Source of the DNA: Bdellovibrionales bacterium
Lineage (GTDB): Bacteria; Bdellovibrionota; Bdellovibrionia; Bdellovibrionales; UBA1609
Reading direction: 5' to 3'
NCBI GenBank assembly: GCA_027459485.1
Contig: DAIDIG010000011.1
Location: forward strand, 23,368-87,367
Length of the DNA: 64,000 bases
A model generated the notes under the pieces. That model made no database searches. It saw nothing but the letters and a program-made list of their open reading frames with translations, and had not been told where the DNA came from. A program made the position numbers and the translations under genes. Positions 17,459 through 26,208 of this stretch are shown here, in pieces; position 1 is the stretch's first letter; the number at the start of each line of letters is the position of its first letter.

Positions 17459-19381
17459 ATGCCAATTAAATACATCGTCGGTTTTGGTCTCGCATTTTCG
17501 CTCTCACTGTATGCTTCGGTTTCGCCGGCCATCGTGCCAAGTTCTCTAACGATTGCGCCGAGCACCGAGTCGGTACTTAGCGATGATCTCGGGCGCATTC
17601 TAAAAGAGGCGCACCTTCCAGCCAATCTTATCGCTTTTACCATGGTCGCGTCGCCGCAGGGAATTAAACTGAATTCAACTGCCGTCTTCACCAACTGCAC
17701 AGCCGGTCGCGTGCTTCTCGTCATTCAAGGGCCGGCGCGCGAAGATGTGTCGGCGTTTTACTACGGGCTTCATCGCCTTGGGTTTTTGTTCCCACACCCG
17801 CGGATTCAATTAAGCCCGACCCTCGCGGCGGTACTCGCTCATTGCGGCCAGACATTTAAGTGGCAACCGTCTCTTGCACATCGCGGGTTTCATTTACATA
17901 CCGAGCACCCGAATGAATGGGTCTCCGGTTTTTTCCAGGGCCAGACAAAAATTGCCCGCGATACGGTTTTATGGTTGGCACACAATTTTCAAAACGTCAT
18001 GGAGCTCGAGTTATTGAAGGGAACACTCCATCGTTTCGCGCGCGACAACTCTTCGGTCATACAGCTCGCGCATAGCTTACAAATTCAAGTTGGCTTGAGC
18101 GTCAGTCTTTCGATGCTGCAACAGCGCAGCTACCATCTTTTGCCATTTTGGTCGGCTCTGACGACTTATCACAGCGATTCGATTTTACATGAAAAAATCG
18201 AGTCGCTTATCAACACCGTCGACTTCGATTACCTGAGCCTCGATCTTGGCTTCACCGAGTTCACGCCGACTTGGTACGGTAAAACCATTCATTGGTTAAA
18301 TCTTATCAGTACGGATTTACGCTCGCACGGCCGCTACCTTATGGCAAAGGTGCATTCATCGACGAATCAATACGACGAAAAATACGGCAACTTCAACTTT
18401 CTGCCTCAGTATTGCCAGCCCGACGTCGGCATTCTACCTCATACCGTGATGTTCTATGGTCTTCTCGACGAACAGGCGCCGGTGTACGGCCGACAGAACT
18501 TTATGGACATGGATCGCTTTATTCGAGTGCAAACCACCAAGCGAAAGACCTGGTACTATCCCGAAACGAGCTATTTCGTCGGCATGGACATCGATGTTCC
18601 ACTTTATTTAACCGACTACCTTCGTGCGCGCGCCCAGGATTATAAGCACGTCGTTCAAGACGGGGTCGACGGCCTGCTTGATTTTACGACGGGTCAGGAA
18701 CTTGGTTATTGGCTGTTTGATTGGAATGTCGCCTTGCAAGCCGATCACGAGTATTTGGGCGATGAAATGATCGGCCTCAAACTTCTTGGCGAGAGTATAG
18801 ATGTCTGGAAGAAGCTTCTCGATTTTCAAACTCATTATTTCAAAGACAAACAACTGATCGCGGTCTTATCAACCTCAAATTTGCTCGATGAGTTGCCATT
18901 CACTAAGCCCATCCACAAACGCGTCTTGCTGCGCGACTTGTTTCACAAAGAGTCGCAGCTTGAATATCAAATCGCGCTACTGAAAGCCGCCATTCACGAC
19001 GAACCGCCGATCACAGGCGTGAAAAATGCCGAACTAAAAAACATGCTGCAAGTGACGTACGACCGAATGCAAGATGCTCTCGACATTCGAGAGGCCATCG
19101 AAGATCAACACGATGAGCCGGATAAAACCGCCTGGCTCAATCAAGCGAGTGAAATTCGCAATTCAGCTCAGGTGATCATGCAGACGGTATCGAGCGCCGA
19201 CTCGCGCTATCCAAAAAGTCTTGTGTTTTCTGAAGAGACCAACCCAACGAGCTACAAATACGGATACGGCTGGGTCGCCGTTCACTTATACTACTGGGAT
19301 CGCGAACAACACATCGCCGCACACCACATCACAAACCCGTTTTTTATGAATCTTTATAACCCATTCCGACTGGTATTTTAA
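17459..19381 (+). CDS. Large exported protein resembling GH20/alpha-glucuronidase-type enzymes
   Basis: A 640-residue protein with a signal peptide (YIVGFGLAFSLSLYASVSPA). Residues about 60-125 look like the accessory domain before GH20, GH67 or DUF4838 barrels (DVSAFYYGLHRLGFLFPHP). Next comes WQPSLAHRGFHLHTEHP, similar to the first barrel strand of those enzymes, and a long alpha/beta region with many Trp and Tyr. A helical domain forms the C-terminus. A periplasmic or extracellular glycosidase is a reasonable guess, but I cannot identify the catalytic acids. It sits 26 bases after the PAP2 gene. Confidence 0.6.
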   Translation: MPIKYIVGFGLAFSLSLYASVSPAIVPSSLTIAPSTESVLSDDLGRILKEAHLPANLIAFTMVASPQGIKLNSTAVFTNCTAGRVLLVIQGPAREDVSAFYYGLHRLGFLFPHPRIQLSPTLAAVLAHCGQTFKWQPSLAHRGFHLHTEHPNEWVSGFFQGQTKIARDTVLWLAHNFQNVMELELLKGTLHRFARDNSSVIQLAHSLQIQVGLSVSLSMLQQRSYHLLPFWSALTTYHSDSILHEKIESLINTVDFDYLSLDLGFTEFTPTWYGKTIHWLNLISTDLRSHGRYLMAKVHSSTNQYDEKYGNFNFLPQYCQPDVGILPHTVMFYGLLDEQAPVYGRQNFMDMDRFIRVQTTKRKTWYYPETSYFVGMDIDVPLYLTDYLRARAQDYKHVVQDGVDGLLDFTTGQELGYWLFDWNVALQADHEYLGDEMIGLKLLGESIDVWKKLLDFQTHYFKDKQLIAVLSTSNLLDELPFTKPIHKRVLLRDLFHKESQLEYQIALLKAAIHDEPPITGVKNAELKNMLQVTYDRMQDALDIREAIEDQHDEPDKTAWLNQASEIRNSAQVIMQTVSSADSRYPKSLVFSEETNPTSYKYGYGWVAVHLYYWDREQHIAAHHITNPFFMNLYNPFRLVF

Positions 19382-19505
19382 CTTGGTCGCCCGCCCGAGC
19401 GGTAGTTCTGACACAATTCTTGCTCACTCCTCATTCGGTTCTAACTCGGCCGGGGCGGCAAGATGGTAGCATTGAATCAAACGAACTCTCCACACGGGAG
19501 GTCAA

Positions 19506-20348
19506 ATGATCGATTCAATGATCGCGGCGCAAATTGCGCACCCCCTAACGGCCAAACAGTATCAAGAAAGTGAACGTGCGCGCGTCGCCGGGCTGATCAA
19601 AAAGTTTCAACCGAAAGCATTTTTTCAAGCTGAGTTCGGCCCGTACCGCGTCGAAGTCGCGACCTCGCCCGAAGATCTTCAGAGAATTATCGACCTTCGC
19701 CGCCACTCGTTTAACGAAGACTTTGCAATGAACACGCCGATTGGCTGGATCGACTTTGATCATTGCGATATCAAAGCCGATCATGTCATCTTGAAGCACG
19801 TCGACACTAAAGAAATTCTCGGCTCGTATCGCATCATGTGCTCTGATTTTTCAGACAGGTATTACAGCGAAGAGGAATTCGACATCGGGCGCATTCTGGC
19901 GCTTGACGGCGTGAAAATCGAACTCGGCCGCGCCTGCATCCATCGGGAACACCGAAACGGAGTGACACTCAACCTTGTCTGGAAGGGTCTGGCCCGCTAC
20001 GCCCGGCTCGTGAACGCGCGCTATATGTTCGGTTGCGCGAGCGTGAAAACGATTTCACCCGATGTCGCGTACTCAATGTACTGGCATTTGTATCCGCTAT
20101 TTTTTAGTTCGCAAATTGCCGCGAAGGTCACGCCTAAATATACCTGCCCGCGCCCATCGAACATTGACTATTTGCCGGGCTGGAATGTGATTGAGCCGCA
20201 AATTCCGAGCCTTCTTAAATCATATTTGCAGGCCGGCGCGTGTATAGCGAGCGAACCTGCGCTAGATCTTATTTTCGGCTGCATCGATTTTTTAACCGTA
20301 CTCGATCTACAAAAAATGAATGCCAAATATGCAAGGCGGTTTTTCTGA
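19506..20348 (+). CDS. OlsB-like GNAT N-acyltransferase
   Basis: A 280-residue protein of the ornithine-lipid N-acyltransferase/hemolysin-like GNAT group. Recognisable stretches are YRVEVATSPEDLQRIIDLR, FDIGRILALDG, IELGRACIHREHRNG and the FGCASVKTISP core. OlsB transfers a 3-hydroxyacyl chain from ACP to the alpha-amine of ornithine. The adjoining gene is an OlsA-like O-acyltransferase, which strengthens an aminolipid role, but the head group is not proven. A good ribosome-binding site (GGGAGG) precedes ATG 19506. Confidence 0.78.
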   Translation: MIDSMIAAQIAHPLTAKQYQESERARVAGLIKKFQPKAFFQAEFGPYRVEVATSPEDLQRIIDLRRHSFNEDFAMNTPIGWIDFDHCDIKADHVILKHVDTKEILGSYRIMCSDFSDRYYSEEEFDIGRILALDGVKIELGRACIHREHRNGVTLNLVWKGLARYARLVNARYMFGCASVKTISPDVAYSMYWHLYPLFFSSQIAAKVTPKYTCPRPSNIDYLPGWNVIEPQIPSLLKSYLQAGACIASEPALDLIFGCIDFLTVLDLQKMNAKYARRFF

Positions 20349-21187
20349 GGCAGCCGTTCCGCCTCATTGCTTTTGCCGTTTTACTCACCAGCTTCGCCTT
20401 GGGGTCGAATCTTGTTCGTCTTCTGATTTGGGATGATTTCGCCGTGAGGCGCTGGATTGGCCGTTGGCTTCGGTTGCACGCGCGTCTGACTTTGCTGGCG
20501 TTCGGCATTCGCATCGACACTGAAAATATTCAAGCCGTGAATCAATCACCCGCGTTTATAGTTTCGAATCATTTGGGGTATCTTGACGCCTTGGTGATCT
20601 CTTCACTTGTGCCGGCTTCATTCGTGACGTCGGTCGAGATGCGCGACGCCTTTTTCATCGGCTGGCTCACGAAAGTCGCGGGCTGTCTCTACGTCGAACG
20701 AAGAAATCGCGAGAACTTAGGCAGTGAAGTTTCGGGTTTGACATTAGCCCTGAAATCGGGAGTGAATGTTTGCGTCTTCCCCGAAGCGACGAGCACAAGC
20801 GGAGAATCGGTTTTGCGGTTTCGCCGCCCGCTTTACGCCGCGGCCATTGAAAGCAATACAGCTATCGTGCCGCTATGTTTGAATTACGAGTCAGTCGATG
20901 GCGAGCCCGTCACCGTTCGAAATCGTGATTCTATTTTCTGGTATGGCGATATGTCGTTTTTCTCTCACCTGTGGTCTTTTTGGAAACTTCGCACGACACG
21001 AGTTCGCGTGTCAGTCGGCTCACCAATTCAGTCGAAATTGCAGGATACTACGACACTCGCCGATACGTCTCATCGAATTGTATCGGCCCGGTATCGCCCG
21101 ATATCGAATCCGCTCATGCCGGGCCCCCTCGCCTTGAACAATAGTTATTCAGAAACACAACAATCAGTTCTTTTTCAATCGCCTTGA
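20345..21187 (+). CDS. OlsA/PlsC-like 1-acyl-sn-glycerol-3-phosphate-type acyltransferase
   Basis: Membrane acyltransferase that would add the second acyl chain to lyso-ornithine lipid or lysophosphatidic acid. The N-terminal hydrophobic segment (FRLIAFAVLLTSFALGS) is followed by the HX4D motif (NHLGYLDAL) and FPEATSTSG in place of the usual FPEGTRS. The only in-frame ATG (20240) lies deep inside the previous gene. CTG at 20345 overlaps that gene's stop as CTGA, has AAGGCGG 5 bases upstream, and gives the expected N-terminus, so it is chosen as a rare start. Its 3' end overlaps purN by 74 bases on the opposite strand. Confidence 0.75.
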   Translation: MRQPFRLIAFAVLLTSFALGSNLVRLLIWDDFAVRRWIGRWLRLHARLTLLAFGIRIDTENIQAVNQSPAFIVSNHLGYLDALVISSLVPASFVTSVEMRDAFFIGWLTKVAGCLYVERRNRENLGSEVSGLTLALKSGVNVCVFPEATSTSGESVLRFRRPLYAAAIESNTAIVPLCLNYESVDGEPVTVRNRDSIFWYGDMSFFSHLWSFWKLRTTRVRVSVGSPIQSKLQDTTTLADTSHRIVSARYRPISNPLMPGPLALNNSYSETQQSVLFQSP

Positions 21188-21716
21188 TCTTTTCTTCGAG
21201 TTCTTCGACGGACCAAGCCGGATTGATCGGGACACGCTGCTGTAAAAGCGTTCGGCCGTCGTCATAACGGTCATTGACTTCGTGAATAGTGACTCCCGAC
21301 TCAAAGTCGCCGGCGCGGACAACTGAATCGTGCACAGCTCGTCCAAACATACCCTTACCGCCGTGTTTAGGTAGCAGACTTGGATGCGAATTAAACATGC
21401 GCCCGGCAAACTCCTGGGTGAGATCACTTCCGATCATTTTTAGGTAGCCGAGTAAAAAAATAATATCCGGTCTTTGCGCGTGGACGGCGCGCAAAATCGC
21501 CTTGTCAAAATCGCCCGCCGTCAAATACTCACGCCGCGAAATAAGCGCGTGTTGAATTCCATAATCTTCTGCCACTTTGAGAGCGCGCGCGCTCGGATTA
21601 TCGGACACAACCCCGATCACGCGCCATTTCGGCTTCTCGCGCTTTTCATATTTTAAGAGATATTCGAGGGTACTTCCGAAACCGGACGCGAAAACCGTGA
21701 GTCTTACTTTTCCCAT
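21114..21716 (-). CDS. purN: Phosphoribosylglycinamide formyltransferase PurN
   Basis: Third step of purine synthesis, using 10-formyl-THF to formylate GAR. The 200 residues contain the N-terminal phosphate loop (ASGFGSTLEYLL), FLLGYLKMI, the catalytic FNSHPSLLPKHGG segment (Asn, His) and the GVTIHEVND..YDDG..L.Q region with the catalytic Asp. The loop has Thr where E. coli PurN has Asn, a small deviation. It starts inside the end of the upstream FAA hydrolase gene (13-base overlap). Other purine genes are not in the window. Confidence 0.85.
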   Translation of the reverse strand: MGKVRLTVFASGFGSTLEYLLKYEKREKPKWRVIGVVSDNPSARALKVAEDYGIQHALISRREYLTAGDFDKAILRAVHAQRPDIIFLLGYLKMIGSDLTQEFAGRMFNSHPSLLPKHGGKGMFGRAVHDSVVRAGDFESGVTIHEVNDRYDDGRTLLQQRVPINPAWSVEELEEKIKAIEKELIVVFLNNYCSRRGGPA

Positions 21717-22702
21717 ACCCGCACAGTTTGATGGATGCGGCCAAAAACATCGCGACCCTTCAGGTCGAGCATTTTGATTTCAACCCGGTCGCCGGGTTTC
21801 ATAAATGGCGTCTTCATTTCACCGGTCTGAATTTTTTCGATCATGCGGGGTTCTGCTAGGCAGCTTGACCCGGCGTTTGGGTCTTCGTTTGAAACAGTTC
21901 CGCTGCCGATAATTGTACCGGCTGAGAGACTGCGCGTTCGTGCCGCATGAGCAATCAACTCGCCAAAATGAAAATGCATCTCGCGCCCGTTCGCCCGGCC
22001 AAACGACACACCGTTAAACTCGATTAATAGTGGCAGATGAACTCGACCCATCTGCCAGCTGTCGCCGAGTTCATCCGGCGTCACTGCAAACGGGGCAAAC
22101 GCCGACGACGGTTTACTTTGAAAGAAGCCAAAACCCATCGCCAGCTCATCGGGAATCAACCCGCGCAGAGTAACGTCGTTTACAATCATAACCAAAATTA
22201 TGTGCGCAAGCGCGTCTTGCGCAGTAATCCCCATTGGCACATCGTCTGTCAGGACCGCGATCTCACCCTCGAAATCCGTACCGTGTGCCGGGTCGATTTG
22301 GGGGATATCATCGGTCGGCGCTAGAAAAGTATCACTACCGCCTTGATACATCAGAGGCGTTGTCAAAAAATTCGGCGGCATCGTCGCCCCGCGCGCCTGC
22401 CTCACGAGCTTTGTATGGTGCAAAAACGCCGAGCCGTCAGCCCATTGAAAGGAACGCGGTAACGGTGAATGCAAATCCCGCTCAGAGAGCTTAAACTCCC
22501 CCGAAACCGACTTTTCATTCAGATTATCGTAGATTTTCTCGAGTTCGGGCCGTGTAACTGACCAAGATTCAACCGCCTCGCGAAGTGTTGCCGGCAGTCG
22601 AGCGTTCACCGATTGGGGTTTGACCGCCCGTATATTGTCGCGGCTGACAACAATCAGCTCGCCGTCGCGACTGGTTTTACTTTTCAGCGTTGCCAATTTC
22701 AT
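21704..22702 (-). CDS. Fumarylacetoacetate hydrolase family protein
   Basis: A 332-residue protein with an N-terminal FAA-hydrolase domain and the C-terminal catalytic fold. The metal-binding DFEGEIAVL motif and the later GTIIGSGTVSNEDPN loop and GDRVEIKMLDL are visible. Fumarylacetoacetate hydrolases split fumarylacetoacetate into fumarate and acetoacetate in tyrosine breakdown. The maleylacetoacetate isomerase gene is divergently adjacent, which supports that role. Other members act on related acylpyruvates. Confidence 0.85.
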   Translation of the reverse strand: MKLATLKSKTSRDGELIVVSRDNIRAVKPQSVNARLPATLREAVESWSVTRPELEKIYDNLNEKSVSGEFKLSERDLHSPLPRSFQWADGSAFLHHTKLVRQARGATMPPNFLTTPLMYQGGSDTFLAPTDDIPQIDPAHGTDFEGEIAVLTDDVPMGITAQDALAHIILVMIVNDVTLRGLIPDELAMGFGFFQSKPSSAFAPFAVTPDELGDSWQMGRVHLPLLIEFNGVSFGRANGREMHFHFGELIAHAARTRSLSAGTIIGSGTVSNEDPNAGSSCLAEPRMIEKIQTGEMKTPFMKPGDRVEIKMLDLKGRDVFGRIHQTVRVWEK

Positions 22703-22757
22703 AAAATCCGGTCTACCTCTATATGCAGACCTTACTCACTATGATCGGGGAGTCAAC

Positions 22758-23417
22758 ATGGCGGCCGAATTTATTCTCTATAGCTACTATCGAAGTTCAG
22801 CGTCGTATCGCGCTCGCATCGCGCTCAACCTCAAAAAAATAAAATTTGAGTACCGTCCGGTGCATCTTTTAAAAAACGGCGGTGAGCAAAATCAATCTGA
22901 ATACCGCCGACTAAACCCGAGTGGTCAAGTTCCGTGCTTGATTCATAACGGCAAACCGATTGGGCAATCAATGTCGATTCTTGAATATCTTGATCAAATT
23001 TTGCCTGAACCGAATTTGTTCCCACACGAGCCTTACGATCGCGCGATCGTGATGCAAATTTGCGAAATTGTGAACAGCGGAATTCAGCCGCTTCAAAACA
23101 CATCTGTCTTGGCGGAGCTCGAAAAGACCTATGGGCTGACATCGGAACAGCGAAAAGCGTGGATACACGAATGGAATCGCCACGGATTAACGGCCCTCGA
23201 AGAAATCTTGAAGAAGACAGCCGGCGATCACGCATTCGGCGACACCATCACGGCGGCCGAATGCTTTATTGTACCGCAAGTTTTTTCAGCCAATCGTTTC
23301 GGGGTACCGCTCAATGATTATCCGACGGTTCGACGGGTCTGCCGCGCTGTCGAAGAGCTCGAGGCGTTTATACTGGCGCATCCGTCTCGCCAACCCGATT
23401 TCGAGTCCCCAACTTAA
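22758..23417 (+). CDS. maiA: Maleylacetoacetate isomerase
   Basis: Zeta-class glutathione transferase of 219 residues that isomerises maleylacetoacetate to fumarylacetoacetate in homogentisate breakdown. The N-terminus (YSYYRSSASYRARIAL) carries the family's SSXXYR active-site motif. It is followed by NPSGQVPCL and the thioredoxin-fold QSMSILEYLDQ, then an all-helical C-terminal domain. ATG 22758 follows GGGGAG by 5 bases; an upstream in-frame ATG at 22620 overlaps the divergent gene and is rejected. The 3' end overlaps ctaA by 4 bases. Confidence 0.92.
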   Translation: MAAEFILYSYYRSSASYRARIALNLKKIKFEYRPVHLLKNGGEQNQSEYRRLNPSGQVPCLIHNGKPIGQSMSILEYLDQILPEPNLFPHEPYDRAIVMQICEIVNSGIQPLQNTSVLAELEKTYGLTSEQRKAWIHEWNRHGLTALEEILKKTAGDHAFGDTITAAECFIVPQVFSANRFGVPLNDYPTVRRVCRAVEELEAFILAHPSRQPDFESPT

Positions 23418-24289
23418 GCGGATTCGCCCGTCGATTTGTGCAGAAGCGTGACCGCAATCGCAAGTAGCGAGACCGCCAGGCCTAAATGCGTCACCGTAAT
23501 GATCGGCGGAGTGAGAAACTTGACGTTCATCACTCCGACAAAAATCTGTGCGAATACAAGAACTAAAAGCCACATCGACAGTCGCTTCATGCTCGAGACC
23601 GGAACCCGAGCCAAAATATAGATCGAATATAAAATGATGATTGTCGCGACAGTGTAGGCGCCCAATCGATGGATCACCTGCAGACCGATCAGCCCATGCA
23701 AAGTTGGTATCAGTTTACCTTCGCAGAGCGGAAAATTCGGGCACACGAGACCAGCATAGTTAGAAGCCACAAGCCCCCCGAGCAAAATTTGCCCGTAGAT
23801 CGCTGCTAATAAAACAAGCGAAGCAGGCAAAGCTTTTCGAACCTCGGTCCGTTCGGCGCTCAATCGTGCTTTCAGCGAAAGATATGCCCAAAGTGAAAAT
23901 GAGAAAAAGGCCGTGCCGAGAGCCAGGTGCCCCGTCACGATTTCATATTTGAGCTTCAACAGAACCGTGAGGCCGCCCATTACGATTTGCCCTACGAGCA
24001 ATAAAAGTGCTCCGCCGGCCACCCATTTTACTGACCATTTTATCGAGCGATCAAAAATGATTCGAAAATTTAAGAAAACTGTGGCTAAAGTGATCAGGCC
24101 GGCCAGCACTCTATGTATAAATTCAAAATAAACTTGCGGCTGATAATTCGGGATGAACCGGCCGAAACACAGCGGCCAATCCGGGCACGAAAGCCCCGCA
24201 TCCATCGCCCGTACCGATCCGCCGAGCAGTATGAGGCAGAAAATGCCAATACAAAAAAACTTATAATACCGGACGTACCGTTCGTTCAC
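23414..24289 (-). CDS. ctaA: Heme A synthase (CtaA/COX15)
   Basis: Integral membrane enzyme of 291 residues with about eight hydrophobic segments that oxidises the heme O methyl to a formyl group. Typical features are GGSVRAMDAGLSCPDWPLCFG with the first pair of cysteines and FEFIHRVLAG with a heme-ligating His. The second copy has NYAGLVCPNFPLCEG and LQVIHRLGAY. It is the last gene of the oxidase operon, 6 bases after ctaB, so the heme A needed by the adjacent subunit I is made from the same transcript. Confidence 0.93.
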   Translation of the reverse strand: MNERYVRYYKFFCIGIFCLILLGGSVRAMDAGLSCPDWPLCFGRFIPNYQPQVYFEFIHRVLAGLITLATVFLNFRIIFDRSIKWSVKWVAGGALLLLVGQIVMGGLTVLLKLKYEIVTGHLALGTAFFSFSLWAYLSLKARLSAERTEVRKALPASLVLLAAIYGQILLGGLVASNYAGLVCPNFPLCEGKLIPTLHGLIGLQVIHRLGAYTVATIIILYSIYILARVPVSSMKRLSMWLLVLVFAQIFVGVMNVKFLTPPIITVTHLGLAVSLLAIAVTLLHKSTGESA

Positions 24290-24295
24290 GACCGA

Positions 24296-25189
24296 TTAAG
24301 CTCCCTTCGACGTATAAAAGAAACACCAACGATCAAACACCGGGGCGCAGATAAAAACGAGCATGCTGAGGTTTGTCCAAAGAAAAAATGGCAACCACAA
24401 TATCGCGTCTTCATTCGCCTGCTCTGACGAGCGGTAGTATTTAAAAAACTCCCACAATACTTTGAGGGCGATCGGAATGACAAAGACGAGGTACACAACT
24501 CGCGACGGGACAAAAAGGGGTGCCGCTAAGGCAAGTGCGACATAAGCAAAAGTATAAAGACCAATGTGATAGAGAGTTTGTCGAACACCGATTTTAATCG
24601 GCAAAACCGGAAACCCGGCTCTGGCGTAATCGTCCTTATAACGAACCGACAGCGCCCAAAAGTGCGGCATCTGCCACAAAAACATTATAAGAAACAAATA
24701 AAGACTATCGGGGCGCCAAATGCGCGGATCGTTCAACGAGTATCCGATCAACACCGGCATCGCGCCGGGAATCGCACCCGGTACGGCGGCAAAGGCCCAG
24801 CGCTTCTTCCAGAACAACGTATAAAACCCGTTGTACAAAATGACCGTGATGAGTGCGAGTAGGCATGTGAGAGAGTTCATGAGAGCGAGTAGCCCGAGCC
24901 CCGCCAGTAAGCAAGCAAAGGCAATCACGTACGCATGCCAGATTGCGAGCTCACCCTTGGGCAACGGGCGCTTCGACGTGCGCGGCATCTTCTCATCGAG
25001 CCGCCACTCTTGCGCCTGATTGAGCGCAAAACTGCCTGCGCTGACGAAGTACAGACCTAAAAGCAAAAAAAGCGGTGTCGTCCATTCTATAACGTGCCAA
25101 AAAGGCAAACTGACCGCGTAGCCCGCCAACCCGCTGATCATTACGAACAGCGTAATACCGGGCTTCGTCAATTTAAGGAATGCTCTCAC
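24296..25189 (-). CDS. ctaB: Protoheme IX farnesyltransferase (CtaB/CyoE)
   Basis: Prenyltransferase of the UbiA superfamily with 297 residues and about nine hydrophobic segments; it converts heme B to heme O. The first Asp-rich region appears as NQAQEWRLDEKMPRTSKRP and the second around YKDDYARAGFPVLP. FLWQMPHFWALS is characteristic of the heme O synthase group. The start ATG overlaps the stop of the subunit IV gene as ATGA. Confidence 0.94.
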   Translation of the reverse strand: MRAFLKLTKPGITLFVMISGLAGYAVSLPFWHVIEWTTPLFLLLGLYFVSAGSFALNQAQEWRLDEKMPRTSKRPLPKGELAIWHAYVIAFACLLAGLGLLALMNSLTCLLALITVILYNGFYTLFWKKRWAFAAVPGAIPGAMPVLIGYSLNDPRIWRPDSLYLFLIMFLWQMPHFWALSVRYKDDYARAGFPVLPIKIGVRQTLYHIGLYTFAYVALALAAPLFVPSRVVYLVFVIPIALKVLWEFFKYYRSSEQANEDAILWLPFFLWTNLSMLVFICAPVFDRWCFFYTSKGA

Positions 25190-25542
25190 AAGGTGCTTTG
25201 AACATGCACTCGGGTATAGATGTCAAGTACGCAAAACAGAAGAAGGACCAAAAGAAAGAAAACTCCCGTCAAAAAAATCGCGAGGTTTAATTTTTTGTCG
25301 TATTTGAGACCCATAAAAATTGCGAGCACAAGCGAGGCCTTAACTGTCGCGATCAAAAAAGCAATCAAGGTGTTAAAAATGCCGGCGTCGAAACCCGAAA
25401 CCGGCCGAGCGACCGCGACGGTCAGAGCCGTTAAGATAAGCAGTGCGATCAGCACCTTCACGTAAGATGACATCGGAACAATAATGTGGCCGCCGTGCTC
25501 GCCGTGACCGTGGGCTTCTGCCGCAGCTTTGGTATGTGCCAT
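25186..25542 (-). CDS. Cytochrome c oxidase subunit IV family protein
   Basis: A 118-residue membrane protein with a His-rich N-terminus (AAAEAHGHGEHGGH) and three hydrophobic segments. Its size and place between CtaE and CtaB match the small fourth subunit of caa3-type oxidases. It has no catalytic residues and probably stabilises the complex. It overlaps the next gene by 4 bases and follows ctaE by 9 bases. Confidence 0.85.
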   Translation of the reverse strand: MAHTKAAAEAHGHGEHGGHIIVPMSSYVKVLIALLILTALTVAVARPVSGFDAGIFNTLIAFLIATVKASLVLAIFMGLKYDKKLNLAIFLTGVFFLLVLLLFCVLDIYTRVHVQSTL

Positions 25543-25551
25543 ATTGCTCTC

Positions 25552-26208
25552 CTAACCCACCAGATAAAGTAGCGGGAATAAGTAAATCCACACGATGTCG
25601 ACCAAGTGCCAAAAAAGACCGACAGTTTCGACCGCAGTGTAGTATTCGCTGTTAAATTCGCCTTTAATTGACCGGATCATCACCCAGGTAATGAGACACA
25701 TCCCGGCGACCACGTGAATGCCGTGCAAACCGGTCATGCAGAAATAAAGTGCAAAGAACAACGCGAGATTTTTATGATGTGCACCCTGGTAATGAAAGAA
25801 ATGGGGTGGCAGCAATCCAAGCTCAAATTTGTGACGCCACTCGAAATACTTAATAACCAGAAACACGAAACCAAGAACGATCGTGATCGCCATACATCGG
25901 ATGGCTTTAACGCGCTCGTTTGTTTGGGTGTAATGCACTCCGGACGCCATAAAAAACGAACTGATAATAAGAACGGTGGTATTCGCGGCACCCATGCGCC
26001 AATCGCACCAGCGCGCCCCTTCGGCGAACATCGCGGGGTAAAGGCCGTGAAATATGATGTAGGCCACAAACAGGCCGCCGAACATCAAAATCTCGGTACA
26101 AAGAAAAATCCAAATACCGAGTTTGGCGGCGTCAAATTGCTGAGCCATATCGCGAAAATGGTGGGCGAGCGGCGAATGCCGTTCTGCATGTGCGCTAGCG
26201 GTACTCAT
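25552..26208 (-). CDS. ctaE: Cytochrome c oxidase subunit III
   Basis: Membrane subunit of 218 residues with about five hydrophobic segments, the short form usual in caa3 enzymes. Family features include [33 protein letters not shown] and [25 protein letters not shown]. It carries no redox centre and supports proton uptake and stability. The gene starts 14 bases before the stop of ctaD, which suggests coupling. Confidence 0.95.
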   Translation of the reverse strand: MSTASAHAERHSPLAHHFRDMAQQFDAAKLGIWIFLCTEILMFGGLFVAYIIFHGLYPAMFAEGARWCDWRMGAANTTVLIISSFFMASGVHYTQTNERVKAIRCMAITIVLGFVFLVIKYFEWRHKFELGLLPPHFFHYQGAHHKNLALFFALYFCMTGLHGIHVVAGMCLITWVMIRSIKGEFNSEYYTAVETVGLFWHLVDIVWIYLFPLLYLVG

